A stretch of 51,069 nucleotides of DNA from Deltaproteobacteria bacterium (GCA_019310385.1 JAFDEK010000015.1:1-51069); one strand, 5' to 3'. Numbered from the stretch's first letter, positions 31,623 to 41,381 are shown. Numbers and translations are program-made. Notes: generated from the sequence alone by a model not told the origin.

Positions 31623-32735
31623 ATGGCAGACGCGTTCGGTTTCAGCGACGAGCTTGGTCCCGCGAAGGTGATCCATCTCCACGAGCCGGGGGTCGGGCTC
31701 GAGGCGATCCTGGTGGTGGACAACGTTGCGGCGGGGCCTTCCATCGGTGGCTTGCGCATGGCGCCGGACGTGAGCCTGGGAGAGTGCTTCCGCCTCGCCC
31801 GGGCCATGACGCTGAAGAACGCTGCGGCGGGCCTCTCCCACGGCGGCGGCAAGTCGGTGCTCTTCGGCGATCCCAAGATGCCTCTGGAGCAGAAGGAGCA
31901 GCTGATCCGCGCCATGGCGTGCGCGCTGCGGGACGTCTCGGACTACATCTTCGGGCCCGACATGGGGACCGACGAGACCTGCATGGCCTGGGTGAAGGAC
32001 GAGATCGGCCGGGCCGTGGGCCTGCCCCGGGAGCTCGGCGGCATTCCCCTGGACGAGATCGGCGCCACGGGTTGGGGGCTGCGCCACTCCGCCGAAGTCG
32101 CGGCCGAGTACTGCGGCTTTGCGCTCGAGGGCGCCCGGGTGGTGGTCCAGGGCTTCGGCTCCGTGGGGATGCACGCGGCCCGCTTCCTGGGCGAGTGCGG
32201 CGCGGTGCTGGTCGGCGCATCCGACTCCCAGGGCGCCGTTCACAGCGCCGGGGGCCTCGACGTCGACGCGCTCATCGAGCTGAAGCAGTCCGGGAAGAGC
32301 GTTGCTGCCTACGGGGACGGCGAGGTGTCCGATCGCGAAGCGGTCATCGAGATGGAGTGCGAGATCTGGATCCCGGCCGCGCGGCCCGACGTGATCAACG
32401 AGAACAACGTCGGAAGCTTGCAGACGAAGATGGTGGTCGCCGGCGCCAACATCCCCGCGACCCCGGCCGCCGAGCGGGCCCTCCACGAGCGCGGCATCCT
32501 CAATGTGCCGGACTTCATCGCCAACGCGGGTGGGGTGATCTGTGCCGCCATGGAGTACCACGGCGCCACCCAGACCGCGGCCTTCCAGGCTATCGAGGAG
32601 CGGATTCGCGGTAACACCCGAGAGATCGTCGAGGCGAGCCGCGGCAAGGACATCCTGCCCCGGGCGGCCGCGGAGCAGCTCAGCCTGGAGCGGGTGAAGG
32701 CCGCCATGGCGACCCGCCGCTGGTCTATCTTCTGA
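31623..32735 (+). CDS. Glu/Leu/Phe/Val-family amino acid dehydrogenase
   Basis: 370 residues, closest in length and pattern to leucine/valine/phenylalanine dehydrogenases. Catalytic region: GGLRMAPDVSLGECFRLA, LSHGGGKSVL (catalytic Lys), GPDMGTDETCMAW (catalytic Asp). The NAD-binding domain (about 165-310) has VVVQGFGSVGMHAARFL. It reversibly deaminates an amino acid to a 2-oxoacid and NH3 with NAD. Forty bases downstream begins a 2-oxoacid:ferredoxin oxidoreductase operon on the same strand, so the oxoacid product is probably its substrate. Substrate choice among Leu/Val/Ile/Phe cannot be read from the sequence. Confidence 0.9.
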   Translation: MADAFGFSDELGPAKVIHLHEPGVGLEAILVVDNVAAGPSIGGLRMAPDVSLGECFRLARAMTLKNAAAGLSHGGGKSVLFGDPKMPLEQKEQLIRAMACALRDVSDYIFGPDMGTDETCMAWVKDEIGRAVGLPRELGGIPLDEIGATGWGLRHSAEVAAEYCGFALEGARVVVQGFGSVGMHAARFLGECGAVLVGASDSQGAVHSAGGLDVDALIELKQSGKSVAAYGDGEVSDREAVIEMECEIWIPAARPDVINENNVGSLQTKMVVAGANIPATPAAERALHERGILNVPDFIANAGGVICAAMEYHGATQTAAFQAIEERIRGNTREIVEASRGKDILPRAAAEQLSLERVKAAMATRRWSIF

Positions 32736-32775
32736 TCCGGGGCCGAAGCGCGAACCCGGCCTCCGGAGGCGAGGG

Positions 32776-33726
32776 ATGTACCGGATCCGCCTGCACGGAC
32801 GCGGTGGCCAGGGCATGAAGACCGCGAGCCGCATCCTGGGCAGCGCCCTCTTTCGCGAGGGCTTCGAGGTCCAGGACGCGCCGCGCTACGGCGCCGAGCG
32901 AAGGGGTGCGCCCATCTTCGCCTACGTGCGCGCGGACCGCAGGCCCGTTCGCGAGCGGGGCATCATCCGGCGGCCGGATCTGGTGCTGGTCGCCGACGAG
33001 ACCCTCGTGCCCGTGAATGCGGCGGGCGTGCTCGACGGCGTCGGCGCGCGCACCGTGCTGCTGATCAACAGCGCCGAGGCGCCCGGGGTCTGGGGCGAGC
33101 GACTCAAGGTCGCAGGCCCGGTCTTGACCCTTCCCGTCGCGGCCGAGGAGCGCGCCGAGCTGCCTTTTCTCGGCGCCGTGTGCGCGGCCGCCGCCGCGCG
33201 CCTGCTCGGTGTGGTGTCGCGCGGCGCGCTGGAGGCCGCGATCGCGGAGGAGCTCGCGGATCTGCCTCCGGCCGTGGTCGCGGAGAACCGCGAGCGGGGC
33301 CTCGCCGCCTTCGACGCGCTGGCGGAGCGCGAGGGCTGCGTCGAAGAGGGCGGCGGGGTGAGCGCCAGCGGCTACGAACGCCCGGACTGGATCGACGTGC
33401 CCTTCGATCCGGCGCGGGTGTCGGCGCCCGACATCCACGCCCGGGCGAGCAGCGTGCAGGTGCGAACGGGGCTCTGGCGCACTCTGCGCCCGGTCGTCGA
33501 CTACGAGCGCTGTCGCGGTTGCTCGTGGATGTGCAGCACCTTCTGCCCCGACAGCGCCATCGCGGTCGCGGAGGACCGCTCGCCCCGCATCGACCTCGAC
33601 CACTGCAAGGGCTGCATGATCTGCGTCGCCGTCTGTCCCACCCACGCCATCGAGGCGATCGCCGAGCGCGAGGCGGCGAGGGCCGATGGGGCTGCAGCGG
33701 ATTGCGAGGAGGAGGCCGGACCGTGA
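32776..33726 (+). CDS. 2-oxoacid:ferredoxin oxidoreductase, fused gamma and delta subunits
   Basis: 316 residues. Residues about 1-180 are the gamma domain (GRGGQGMKTASRILGSALFREGF, AERRGAPIFAYVR). The C-terminal part (about 195-316) is a delta, 2[4Fe-4S] domain. Its second cluster is a standard CKGCMICVAVCP; the first reads CRGCSWMCSTFCP, with spacing C-x2-C-x3-C-x3-CP rather than the more usual x2-x2-x3. With the alpha and beta subunits downstream it forms a complex that oxidises a 2-oxoacid plus CoA to acyl-CoA, CO2 and reduced ferredoxin. The stop overlaps the next start as GTGA. Confidence 0.9.
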   Translation: MYRIRLHGRGGQGMKTASRILGSALFREGFEVQDAPRYGAERRGAPIFAYVRADRRPVRERGIIRRPDLVLVADETLVPVNAAGVLDGVGARTVLLINSAEAPGVWGERLKVAGPVLTLPVAAEERAELPFLGAVCAAAAARLLGVVSRGALEAAIAEELADLPPAVVAENRERGLAAFDALAEREGCVEEGGGVSASGYERPDWIDVPFDPARVSAPDIHARASSVQVRTGLWRTLRPVVDYERCRGCSWMCSTFCPDSAIAVAEDRSPRIDLDHCKGCMICVAVCPTHAIEAIAEREAARADGAAADCEEEAGP

Positions 33727-34964
33727 CTCGCCAGTTGCTCACGGGAAACGGCGCCGCGGCCTGGGGCGCTCGCCTGGCGGGCGTGGACTACGTGCCCGCC
33801 TTCCCCATCACGCCCCAGACCGAGATCATCGAGACCCTGGGCCGCTGGATCGAGGCCGGCGAGCTCGACGCCCGCATGGTGACCCTCGACTCGGAGCACT
33901 CCATGATCACCGCGGCGGGCACCGCGGCCGCCACCGGCGTGCGGGTCTTCAGCGCGACCTCGAGCCAGGGCCTGCTCTACGGCATGGAGATGATCTTCAC
34001 CGTCTCCGGCTGGCGCGCGCCCTTCGTGCTCGTGAACGTGTCGCGTGGCATCGCGACCCCGGTGACCCTGGAGGCGGATCACTGTGATGTGTTGGCCGCG
34101 CGGGACAGCGGCTTCCTGCAGATCCACTGCTCCACCTGCCAGGAGACCCTGGACAGCGTGATCCTCGCCCACCGTCTGGCCGAGGACCGCCGGGTGCGCC
34201 TGCCCGTCATCGTGAACCTCGACGGCTTCCATCTCTCCTTCACCCGGGAGCCCGTCGAGCTGCCCGGCGCCGAGGCGGTGAGTGCCTTCCTCCCCGACTT
34301 CGATCCCGACAGCCTGGGCTTCCGCGCCAGCGAGCCCGTGAGCCAGGCGGTCGCGGTGCTCGGCGGCGGGCCCTACTCCTACTTCCGCTACGAGACCCAC
34401 CTGGCCCAGCGCAGCGCCCTCGAGGTCTACGACGAGATCGCGGGCGAGTTCGCGGAGCGCTTCGGCCGCCGGCACCCTGCGGTGGAGGCCTACCGCTGCG
34501 AGGACGCCGAGGTGGTCTTCCTCATGCTGGGCTCCTTCGCGACTCGGGCCAAGGACGCGGTAGACGAGCTGCGCGCTGCGGGCCGGCCCGTGGGCCTCGT
34601 GCGACCGCGCGTTTTGAGACCCTATCCCGGCGAGAAGCTGCGCCAGCTGCTGGCCGGCAAGCGCGCCGTGGCGGTGATCGACCAGAACCTCTCCATGGGG
34701 ATGGGGGGCGTGCTGCACTCGGAGCTGGCCGCCTGTCTCTATGGCGCGGCCGATGCGCCGCCCGTGCTGGTCAGCTTCATCGGCGGCCTCGGCGGTCGCG
34801 ACATCCCGGCCGAGGAGTTCTACGAGATGGCGGAGCGCAGCTTCGAGGCGGCCGACGCCGGGCGCAGCCCCGAGCCGCGGCTGCTCTACACCAGCGAGGA
34901 GCTGCGCGAAGTGCGCAAGCTCCAGGCCATCGCGGCCCACGAGCGCGAAGGAGCGGAGCCGTGA
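33723..34964 (+). CDS. 2-oxoacid:ferredoxin oxidoreductase alpha subunit
   Basis: 413 residues from GTG 33723, overlapping the gamma/delta stop. The pyrimidine-binding domain I starts LTGNGAAAWGARLAGVDYVPAFPITPQTEI and includes LDSEHSMITAAGTAAATGVRVF and SSQGLLYGMEMIFTVSG, as in pyruvate and related oxoacid oxidoreductases. The C-terminal domain II includes LMLGSFATRAKDAVDELR and PRVLRPYPGEKLRQLL. It pairs with the TPP-binding beta subunit encoded next. Whether the substrate is pyruvate, a branched-chain oxoacid or an aromatic oxoacid is not certain; the neighbouring dehydrogenase favours an amino-acid-derived oxoacid. Confidence 0.93.
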   Translation: MTRQLLTGNGAAAWGARLAGVDYVPAFPITPQTEIIETLGRWIEAGELDARMVTLDSEHSMITAAGTAAATGVRVFSATSSQGLLYGMEMIFTVSGWRAPFVLVNVSRGIATPVTLEADHCDVLAARDSGFLQIHCSTCQETLDSVILAHRLAEDRRVRLPVIVNLDGFHLSFTREPVELPGAEAVSAFLPDFDPDSLGFRASEPVSQAVAVLGGGPYSYFRYETHLAQRSALEVYDEIAGEFAERFGRRHPAVEAYRCEDAEVVFLMLGSFATRAKDAVDELRAAGRPVGLVRPRVLRPYPGEKLRQLLAGKRAVAVIDQNLSMGMGGVLHSELAACLYGAADAPPVLVSFIGGLGGRDIPAEEFYEMAERSFEAADAGRSPEPRLLYTSEELREVRKLQAIAAHEREGAEP

Positions 34965-35890
34965 GCGAGAGCGCCTTCCGGCGCATGAAGGACCTCCCCT
35001 CTACGCACCTCATGGGCGCGGGCACCCCCATGTGCGCCGGCTGCGGCGGCCTGCAGGCCCTGCACGAGATCTACGACGTGCTGGGCGAGAAGACGGTCTT
35101 CGTCAACGCGGCCGGCTGCATGACCCTGCTCTCCGTATATCCCTTCACGCCCTTCCGGGGCTCGTGGATCTACACCGCCATGGCGTCGGCGCCGGCCGGA
35201 GCCCAGGGCGTGCGGGACGCCCTCGACCTGCTGCTCCACAAGGGGCGCATGCAGGCCGAGGAAGACCTCGAGGTCGTCGTGCTCACGGGAGACGGCGCCG
35301 CCTATGGGATGGGGCTCTCGGCGACATCGGGCGCCATCGAGCGGGGCCTCGACTTCATCTACCTCTGCTACGACAACGAAGGCTACGGCAATACCGGTCA
35401 GCAGTTCTCCGGCGCCACGCCTCACGGCGCGCACACCGCGACCAGCACCGGCCCCCGTGGCTACCCGGGCTACAAGAAGGACCTCTTCTCGATCTGGGCA
35501 GCTCATCGGCCCGCCTACGTCGCCACGGTGATCGGCTCGGATCCCGTCGACCTGGCGCGCAAGGTCGAGAAGGCGCGCGGTCTGGACGGGCCGCGTCTGC
35601 TGCTGGCTCTCTCGCCCTGCCCGACGGGCTGGGGCTTCGATCCGGCGCTGTCCGTGGAGATCGGCCAGCTCGCCGTGAAGACCGGCATCTGGCCCCTCAA
35701 GGAGTACGTCGACGGCGAGCTCGTCCACACCAAGCACCCGCGCCAGCGGCTTCCGGTGGAGGAGTACCTCGCGAAGCAGGAGCGCTTTGCCCACCTCTTC
35801 TCACCGCGGCGCAACGATGCGCTGATTGCCGAGATCCAGGGCCGGGTCGACGCCTACTGGGAGGCGGTGGAGCGTGATCCGGTGGGCTGA
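34961..35890 (+). CDS. 2-oxoacid:ferredoxin oxidoreductase beta subunit (TPP-binding)
   Basis: 309 residues from GTG 34961, overlapping the alpha stop as GTGA. Hallmarks: GAGTPMCAGCGGLQALHEIYD (family CxGCG motif, here CAGCGG), an [Fe-S]-associated cysteine in NAAGCMTLLSVYP, and the thiamine diphosphate site VVLTGDGAAYGMGLSATSGAIERGL with YDNEGYGNTGQQ. The last 37 bases are shared, on the opposite strand, with the end of the PEP-CTERM gene. It completes a dehydrogenase-gamma/delta-alpha-beta unit. Confidence 0.94.
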   Translation: MSESAFRRMKDLPSTHLMGAGTPMCAGCGGLQALHEIYDVLGEKTVFVNAAGCMTLLSVYPFTPFRGSWIYTAMASAPAGAQGVRDALDLLLHKGRMQAEEDLEVVVLTGDGAAYGMGLSATSGAIERGLDFIYLCYDNEGYGNTGQQFSGATPHGAHTATSTGPRGYPGYKKDLFSIWAAHRPAYVATVIGSDPVDLARKVEKARGLDGPRLLLALSPCPTGWGFDPALSVEIGQLAVKTGIWPLKEYVDGELVHTKHPRQRLPVEEYLAKQERFAHLFSPRRNDALIAEIQGRVDAYWEAVERDPVG

Positions 35891-36759
35891 GCGCCCCTTC
35901 GGCGGACGCAGGAGAGCCCGATCAGCCCGAGCATGACGAGTGTAAAGGTGTTGGGCTCGGGTGTGCGCTCGCCCGTGACGAGGTAGACGAAGGAGCCCCC
36001 GCCGTTATCGGGATCGGTCCATGCAGTTGGATCGTCCCAGCCGCTCTCGGTGCCGTTCACGTCCTGATTGAGATTGGTGGGATTGTTCCCGGTTCCCACG
36101 ATGTAGCCGACCCCGGTGTCCTCGTCGATGGTGATTCCCAATACGCCCATCTGGGTCACGAGGTCGTTGAAGGGGAGCGTGAAGCTGAGGAACTGGTCCG
36201 TGCCATTGTTGCCGAAGTCGGTGGTCTCCACACCCGGATCGATGGTGTTGTTGACGCTGCTGAAATCGTAGTTGCTGGTGCTGAAGTCGTAGCTCAGCAA
36301 GGCCGGTGTGAGGATGGCGGTCGTCGCCGGTGAGGTGTTCGTGCCGGCCCCCGGCTGATAGATCGAGATCTCGTCCGTTCCCCCCTGGCCGTCGACGCCC
36401 AGGAAGACGTCGATGTCGCCGCCGCCGAAGTCGAGCCCGATGACCAGGAAGTTGTTGAAGCCGGCCGACTGGGAATCGTCGCTGAGCCGGATCCGGAAGC
36501 CCAGGGTGCCGTCGACCTTCGAGGAGGTTCCAGCGTTGTCGAAGGCCACATAGAAGGCCGGGTCGTCGTCGTCCCCGACGATGTCGCCCTCATCCTTGCC
36601 GGTTCCCTGGTCGCCCGAGGTGTCCGGAACCGTACCCGGCGAGCTGATGGGGGTCCACAGGGTCGTGGGGGAGTTGGGGAGGAAGGAGGCCGCTACCGCG
36701 GTTCCGTGGACAGCCAGCAGGCAGGCTGACATCAAGAATGTGAAAGCTATGCGCAGCAT
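35854..36759 (-). CDS. PEP-CTERM exosortase-sorted secreted protein
   Basis: 301 residues. A signal peptide (about 1-24, FTFLMSACLLAVHGTAVAA) is followed by an Asp/Gly/Asn/Thr-rich beta-type domain without recognised family. The C-terminus is a PEP-CTERM sorting signal: TPEPNTFTLVMLGLIGLSCVRRRG, i.e. PEP motif, membrane helix and arginine cluster (about 268-291). Exosortase cleaves and anchors or releases such proteins, often with exopolysaccharide. No exosortase gene is in the window. The 3' end overlaps the oxidoreductase beta gene by 37 bases on the other strand. Confidence 0.88.
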   Translation of the reverse strand: MLRIAFTFLMSACLLAVHGTAVAASFLPNSPTTLWTPISSPGTVPDTSGDQGTGKDEGDIVGDDDDPAFYVAFDNAGTSSKVDGTLGFRIRLSDDSQSAGFNNFLVIGLDFGGGDIDVFLGVDGQGGTDEISIYQPGAGTNTSPATTAILTPALLSYDFSTSNYDFSSVNNTIDPGVETTDFGNNGTDQFLSFTLPFNDLVTQMGVLGITIDEDTGVGYIVGTGNNPTNLNQDVNGTESGWDDPTAWTDPDNGGGSFVYLVTGERTPEPNTFTLVMLGLIGLSCVRRRGAQPTGSRSTASQ

Positions 36760-36912
36760 TGGCGTGTGCGTCTCCCTGATGGCCGAATCGGTCGATCGGG
36801 GAGATTGCTGAAGTCCGAGGTCGCGTAGCGCAAGCAGGGGAGGCTCGCGGCCGCGGAGGCCGCGTCTGTGGCTATCGCCAGGGCGGCTGGCGGGTGACGT
36901 GCCGCAAATGGG

Positions 36913-38055
36913 TCACAGATCCAGCGAGAAGCCCACGGAGATGCGGAAGTCGTTCTGCTTGGGGACGTTGCCCGCGGCGTCGGCCGTCGGCTCGTTGACC
37001 CAGTCCCACTGGAAGGTCGTGTCGAGGTCGACGGGACCCCACAGGTCGAAGGAAAAGGTCGACGAGAGGTGCTGATTCGTCTTGCCGATGTCCGTGGCGA
37101 CGAGCTGCAGCTGGTAGGTGGTGTCCCATTCGAAACGCTTGGGCAGGTCAATGTCGATGTCGGTGTTGAGCTGCACGGCCAGGTCACTGTCGAAGTCGTC
37201 GCCTTCCTCGACGGACAGGAACTTGGTGCCCTGATAGCCCAGCGCGAGCCCCGCCTGCCAGCGGCTCTTCTTGCGGTCGATGATGTTGTAGCCGAAGCCC
37301 GCGGCCGGAGTGACGCGGAGCTCGATGTTCTGGAACTCGTCCTGGAAGGCCTCGATGCTGGGGACGATGAGATAGAGGCGGCGGGTCAGGTAGACGTTGA
37401 ATCTCCCGACCGCGCGGTGGTTGTTGGCGGACAGCTCGTTCCGCTGGGTGGCGACATTGCCGGTGTAGTCCAGGCTGCCGATGGTGAGCGCGGTCTCCCG
37501 GGCGAGCTTCAGCTGGGTATTGAGGCTCAGCTGCTCGGTGTTTCCCGCCTGCCCGGAGAGGCCCAGGCCCACCCGCAGCGACCAGTAGTCCAGCTCTCGG
37601 CCGCTTCCGCGGATCATGCTGACGAATTCCGATCGCTCGAACTCCTGGATCTCGTCGCCGCTGCGAATGCGGATCGTGTCTCCGCGCATGCGGGCGGCTC
37701 CGGTGACGATACGCCGCCCGTCGAAGCGGAAGGTGTGCTCCTTCCCGGTCAGCAGCTCGGTGATGTCCTCCCAGTCGAAGTCCAGATCATCGAGCTTGTC
37801 GCTATCGAAGTACACCGTGTCGTTCTGGATCAGCCGGATCTCGCCCTTGAGCCACTCGCCGCTGTCGAGCTGGATCCAGTCGTACTTCGAGGCCTTCGGC
37901 TCCAGCGGCTCCCATTTGCCGTCTTCGACGCCCTCGCCCGCCTCCGCATCGTCCCGCTGGCCCGGGTGTTGCCCATCCTGGGCCAGGAGGGGCGGGGGAT
38001 GTGCGGAGAAGATCATCAGCGCGAGAAGAAGGCGAAGCGCGAGCGAGGCCCTCAG
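36913..38055 (-). CDS. DUF481-like outer-membrane beta-barrel protein
   Basis: About 380 residues. The signal peptide LALRLLLALMIFSAHPPPLLAQ is clear, but the start codon is not: CTG 38055 gives a normal 26-residue signal, TTG 38121 an over-long one and ATG 38016 a truncated one. After a charged segment a small beta domain (about 60-140, WIQLDSGEWLKGEIRLIQND) precedes a strand-rich part with alternating hydrophobic residues (about 150-380: LSLNTQLKLARET, RRLYLIVPSIEAFQDEF, WQAGLALGYQGTKFL) ending in Leu-Asp-Leu. The pattern matches DUF481 outer-membrane proteins, whose role is unknown. It is downstream of a MacAB-like exporter on the same strand. Confidence 0.8.
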   Translation of the reverse strand: MRASLALRLLLALMIFSAHPPPLLAQDGQHPGQRDDAEAGEGVEDGKWEPLEPKASKYDWIQLDSGEWLKGEIRLIQNDTVYFDSDKLDDLDFDWEDITELLTGKEHTFRFDGRRIVTGAARMRGDTIRIRSGDEIQEFERSEFVSMIRGSGRELDYWSLRVGLGLSGQAGNTEQLSLNTQLKLARETALTIGSLDYTGNVATQRNELSANNHRAVGRFNVYLTRRLYLIVPSIEAFQDEFQNIELRVTPAAGFGYNIIDRKKSRWQAGLALGYQGTKFLSVEEGDDFDSDLAVQLNTDIDIDLPKRFEWDTTYQLQLVATDIGKTNQHLSSTFSFDLWGPVDLDTTFQWDWVNEPTADAAGNVPKQNDFRISVGFSLDL

Positions 38056-38243
38056 CGACGTTGGCCTGCAGCGCTGGGCCCGCGTCGGGAAAGCTCTGGC
38101 AGGATCGACGAGCGGCAGCAATGGCCTCTCCGAGTGCGCCCTTGCTGCCCGCTCACGCCCCCGCGGCGTGCGGTCAGCTTCTCTGACCTGGCCTCCTTCG
38201 TAGTCCAACCCGTCCGCAAACGCAAAGGAGGCGGCCGGCCTGG

Positions 38244-39464
38244 CTACTCGTAGCGCAGCGCCTCGATGGGCCGCAGCCGGGCCGCCCGGCGCGCCGGGTG
38301 CAGGCCGAAGAAGACCCCCACCGCGCCGGAGAAGCAGAAGGCCAGAGCGATGGAGCGGGGCGTGATCGCCACCGCGAACTCGGAGAAGCGCTCCAGCACC
38401 AGGGCGCCCGCGCAGCCCAGGGCGATACCCAGCACCCCTCCCGCGGCGCTCAGCAGCAGCGCCTCGAGGAGGAACTGCCAGAGAATGTCCCGCGGCCGCG
38501 CGCCCACCGCCATGCGGATGCCGATCTCCCGGGTGCGTTCCGTCACCGAGACGAGCATGATGTTCATGATCCCGATCCCGCCCACCAGCAGCGAGACCGA
38601 GGCGATGCTGCCCAGGAGCCAGGCGAAGATGCGGGCGCTCGTCTCCGCGTTGCGCACCCACTCGGCGCGGTTGTAGTGGCGGAAGTCGTCGTCCTGGCCT
38701 TCGCGCAGGCGGTGGCGGCGGCGCAGCACCGGTTTGAACTCCTCGGGAATGCGGAAGGCCGCCTCGCGTCCCGCGGCCTGGAGCTCGATGCGATCGACGT
38801 GAGCGATGCCGCGAATCTTGCGCTGCACCGTCGTGATGGGAGCGAGGATGACGTCGTCCTGGTCGGTGCCCCAGGCCGAGGCCCCCTTCTCGCCGAGGAG
38901 GCCCACCACCTTGCACGCGAGACTGCCCAGCAGGATCGTCTCGCCGATGGGCTTTGCCAGGCCGAAGAGCTCGCGCGCGACGCTGCGGCCGAGCACGCAG
39001 ACCTGGGCGGCAGTCGCCACGTCCCGCTCGCTGAAGAAAGCGCCTTCGGCGAGGGGCCAGGAGCGCACCTGCAGGAACTCGGGCGTTACCCCTTCTACCG
39101 TCGTTCCCCAGTTGGCGCCCCGGTGGCGCGCCTGGACGGCGCCGCGCACGCTGGGCGCGGCCGCTACCACCGAGGGCAGCCGCGCGACCGCCTCGGCATC
39201 GGCCAGGGTGAGGGTCGTGGTGGTTCCCATGCCTGTTCTCACGCCCCCGTGCGTGACGCTGCCCGGACGGATGACCACGTTGTTGCTTCCCATGTTCTCG
39301 AATTGCTCGGCGATGCGGCGACGGGCGCCCGTGCCCACGGCGAGCATGGCGATGACCGACGCGACGCCGATGATGACGCCGAGGGCGGTGAGGGCGGCCC
39401 GGGTTCGGTTGCGCCAGAGCGCGCCCAGGGCCAGCCGCAAGCAGTCTCGCCAGCCCATGCTCAA
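38244..39464 (-). CDS. MacB-like ABC exporter permease
   Basis: 406 residues. One membrane helix near the N-terminus ([20 protein letters not shown]), a periplasmic MacB-PCD domain (about 50-270, [40 protein letters not shown]) and a C-terminal FtsX-like block of three helices (about 285-395, [31 protein letters not shown]). MacB-type systems use ATP to drive efflux or lipoprotein/peptide export through an outer-membrane channel. It overlaps the ATPase stop by 4 bases (ATGA). Here the ATPase is a separate protein, unlike fused MacB. Confidence 0.92.
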   Translation of the reverse strand: MSMGWRDCLRLALGALWRNRTRAALTALGVIIGVASVIAMLAVGTGARRRIAEQFENMGSNNVVIRPGSVTHGGVRTGMGTTTTLTLADAEAVARLPSVVAAAPSVRGAVQARHRGANWGTTVEGVTPEFLQVRSWPLAEGAFFSERDVATAAQVCVLGRSVARELFGLAKPIGETILLGSLACKVVGLLGEKGASAWGTDQDDVILAPITTVQRKIRGIAHVDRIELQAAGREAAFRIPEEFKPVLRRRHRLREGQDDDFRHYNRAEWVRNAETSARIFAWLLGSIASVSLLVGGIGIMNIMLVSVTERTREIGIRMAVGARPRDILWQFLLEALLLSAAGGVLGIALGCAGALVLERFSEFAVAITPRSIALAFCFSGAVGVFFGLHPARRAARLRPIEALRYE

Positions 39465-40144
39465 TGCTCCAGCAAGCCGTCGCGCATGACGAGGCGGCGA
39501 CCCGCACGGGCGGCCACCTCGAGCTCGTGGGTGATGAGGACGATGGTGAGGCCCTCCTCGCGGTTGAGCGCCGCGAGCAGATCGAGGATCTCTCCGCTGG
39601 TTGCCGTGTCGAGGTTGCCCGTGGGCTCGTCGGCGAGGAGCAGGCCGGGGCGGTTCACCAGGGCACGCGCGATCGCGACCCGCTGCTGTTGTCCGCCCGA
39701 GAGCTGGCTGGGGAGGTGGGCCATGCGATCGGCCAGTCCCAGGCGCTCGAGCATCTCGCGAGCGCGTTCCCTGCGCTGCCTGACGCTGGCGCCCGAGTAG
39801 ATGAGCGGCGTCTCGACGTTCTCGAGGGCGCTGGTGCGCGGCAGCAGATTGAAGCCCTGGAAGACGAAGCCGAGCTCCCGGTTGCGCAGAGCCGCCAGGG
39901 CGTCGGCATCGAGCCGCGTGACGTCGCTGCCGCCCAGGGAGAAGCGGCCCGCGTCGGGGACGTCGAGGCAGCCGATGATGTTCATGAGTGTCGACTTTCC
40001 GGAGCCCGAAGCGCCGCTGATGGCGAGGAACTCGCCCGGCGCGACCGCGAGGTCGACACCCCGCAGAGCGTGGACCTCGACGCCGTCCAGGGCGTAGTGC
40101 TTGTGCACGCCCTCCATCACGATACCCGGTGCGGCCCGCAGCAT
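39461..40144 (-). CDS. MacB/LolD-like ABC exporter ATPase
   Basis: 227 residues from ATG 40144. Contains Walker [17 protein letters not shown]-loop [12 protein letters not shown], signature [15 protein letters not shown], Walker [13 protein letters not shown] and H-loop ITHE, all characteristic of the LolD/MacB ATPase group. It partners the permease downstream. The start ATG overlaps the membrane-fusion protein stop (TGATG), so the three genes are coupled. Confidence 0.95.
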   Translation of the reverse strand: MLRAAPGIVMEGVHKHYALDGVEVHALRGVDLAVAPGEFLAISGASGSGKSTLMNIIGCLDVPDAGRFSLGGSDVTRLDADALAALRNRELGFVFQGFNLLPRTSALENVETPLIYSGASVRQRRERAREMLERLGLADRMAHLPSQLSGGQQQRVAIARALVNRPGLLLADEPTGNLDTATSGEILDLLAALNREEGLTIVLITHELEVAARAGRRLVMRDGLLEH

Positions 40145-41337
40145 CAGAAGAAGCGGAACCCGCGGCGGCGGCGCGGGCCGCGTTCCTGGCCCGTGCTCGG
40201 TAACGCGACCACCATTCCCTCCTTCAGCTCGTCTGCACTCACCTCGGTCTGCTCGTCGCTCGCCAGGTCGGTCTTCACCACGATCGGGCGCAGGCCCTCG
40301 CCGCCGACGATCCACAGGATGGCTTCGCGTCGGTCGAGGCCCTTGCGTAGCGGCCCGACCTCTTCGGGTAGGGGCTCGGGGACGAAGCGCAGCGCCGCGT
40401 TGGGGACCCGGAGCACTTTCTCCCTTCGCTCCACCTCGATGGCGACGTTGGCCGTCATGCCAGGCTTGAGGGCGAGGTCCGCGTTGTCGACGTGGATGAT
40501 GCAGTTGTACTTCACTACGCCGGCCTCGACGATGGGGTCGAGGCGCACCTGGGCGACTCGTCCCTGGAAGCGGCGTTCGGGGTAGGCGAAGACCTCGAAC
40601 GCGACGCTCTGGCCCGGCGCCACGCCGGCAATGAAGGCCTCGTCGACCTCTGCCTCGATCTGCATGCGCTCGAGGTCGCCGGCGATGACGAAGAGGATCG
40701 GAGCCTGGAGGCTGGCCGCCACGGTCTGCCCGACATCGACGTTGCGCGAGATCACGACCCCGTCGATGGGGGCGAGGATGCGGGTGTTGCGCAGGTCCAC
40801 CTGGGTCAGGGTGAGAGCGCCGCGGCGCTGGCCCACTGCGGCAGCGCGTACCCGCTCCTCCGCCCTGGCGGCCTCGAGCGCGAACTGTGCCGCATCGAGA
40901 TCGGAGTCGGAGACGACGTGTCTCTTCGACAGGCCGAGCAGGCGGTCGAGCTGCCGCTGGGCATCGCGCCGTTGCACGTGAGCCTTCTCCTGAGACGCAA
41001 GGGCGCTCTCGAGGTCGGCCTCGGCCTGGGCGACTTTCGCCTGGAAGAGGGAGGGCCCGAGCTCCGCGATCAGCTCGCCGCTCTTCACGCGGCTGTTGAA
41101 GTCGGCATGGAGGCGCTGGATCGTGCCCGAGACCTCGCTCCCGACCTGCACGGCAACCAGAGGGCTGAGCGAGCCCGTTGCGGAGACGGTCGCGACCAGG
41201 GTGCCCCGCTGGAGCTCGCTGGTGGCGAAGACGGGGGTGTGCTGCGCCTCGTCGGGCCCACAGGAGAGCACGAAGGATCCCACGAGTGCGACCATGCCGG
41301 ACCGGAGTGTGAGCGCGAGGCGATGCATTGGACCCAT
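40144..41337 (-). CDS. MacA/HlyD-like membrane fusion protein
   Basis: 397 residues. An N-terminal lipoprotein-like signal (GMVALVGSFVLSCG) suggests lipidation at Cys26. The biotinyl-lipoyl-like domain (VQVGSEVSGTIQRLHADFNSRVKSG), a helical hairpin (about 90-165), a second lipoyl half (LAPIDGVVISRNVDVGQTV) and beta-barrel and membrane-proximal domains follow. The C-terminus is basic (RGPRRRRGFRFF). This is the periplasmic adaptor of the ABC exporter encoded next; the outer-membrane partner gene (TolC type) is not in the window. Confidence 0.93.
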   Translation of the reverse strand: MGPMHRLALTLRSGMVALVGSFVLSCGPDEAQHTPVFATSELQRGTLVATVSATGSLSPLVAVQVGSEVSGTIQRLHADFNSRVKSGELIAELGPSLFQAKVAQAEADLESALASQEKAHVQRRDAQRQLDRLLGLSKRHVVSDSDLDAAQFALEAARAEERVRAAAVGQRRGALTLTQVDLRNTRILAPIDGVVISRNVDVGQTVAASLQAPILFVIAGDLERMQIEAEVDEAFIAGVAPGQSVAFEVFAYPERRFQGRVAQVRLDPIVEAGVVKYNCIIHVDNADLALKPGMTANVAIEVERREKVLRVPNAALRFVPEPLPEEVGPLRKGLDRREAILWIVGGEGLRPIVVKTDLASDEQTEVSADELKEGMVVALPSTGQERGPRRRRGFRFF

Positions 41338-41381
41338 TGGAAGCTAACACAGCGCTGCGCCGGCCCGGGGCGAAGCCACTC

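Noticed and set aside
38122-39507. extension of the outer-membrane barrel gene far upstream through the ABC permease
   Set aside because: That part is an out-of-frame shadow of the permease gene. The signal peptide near 37980-38055 marks the true beginning.
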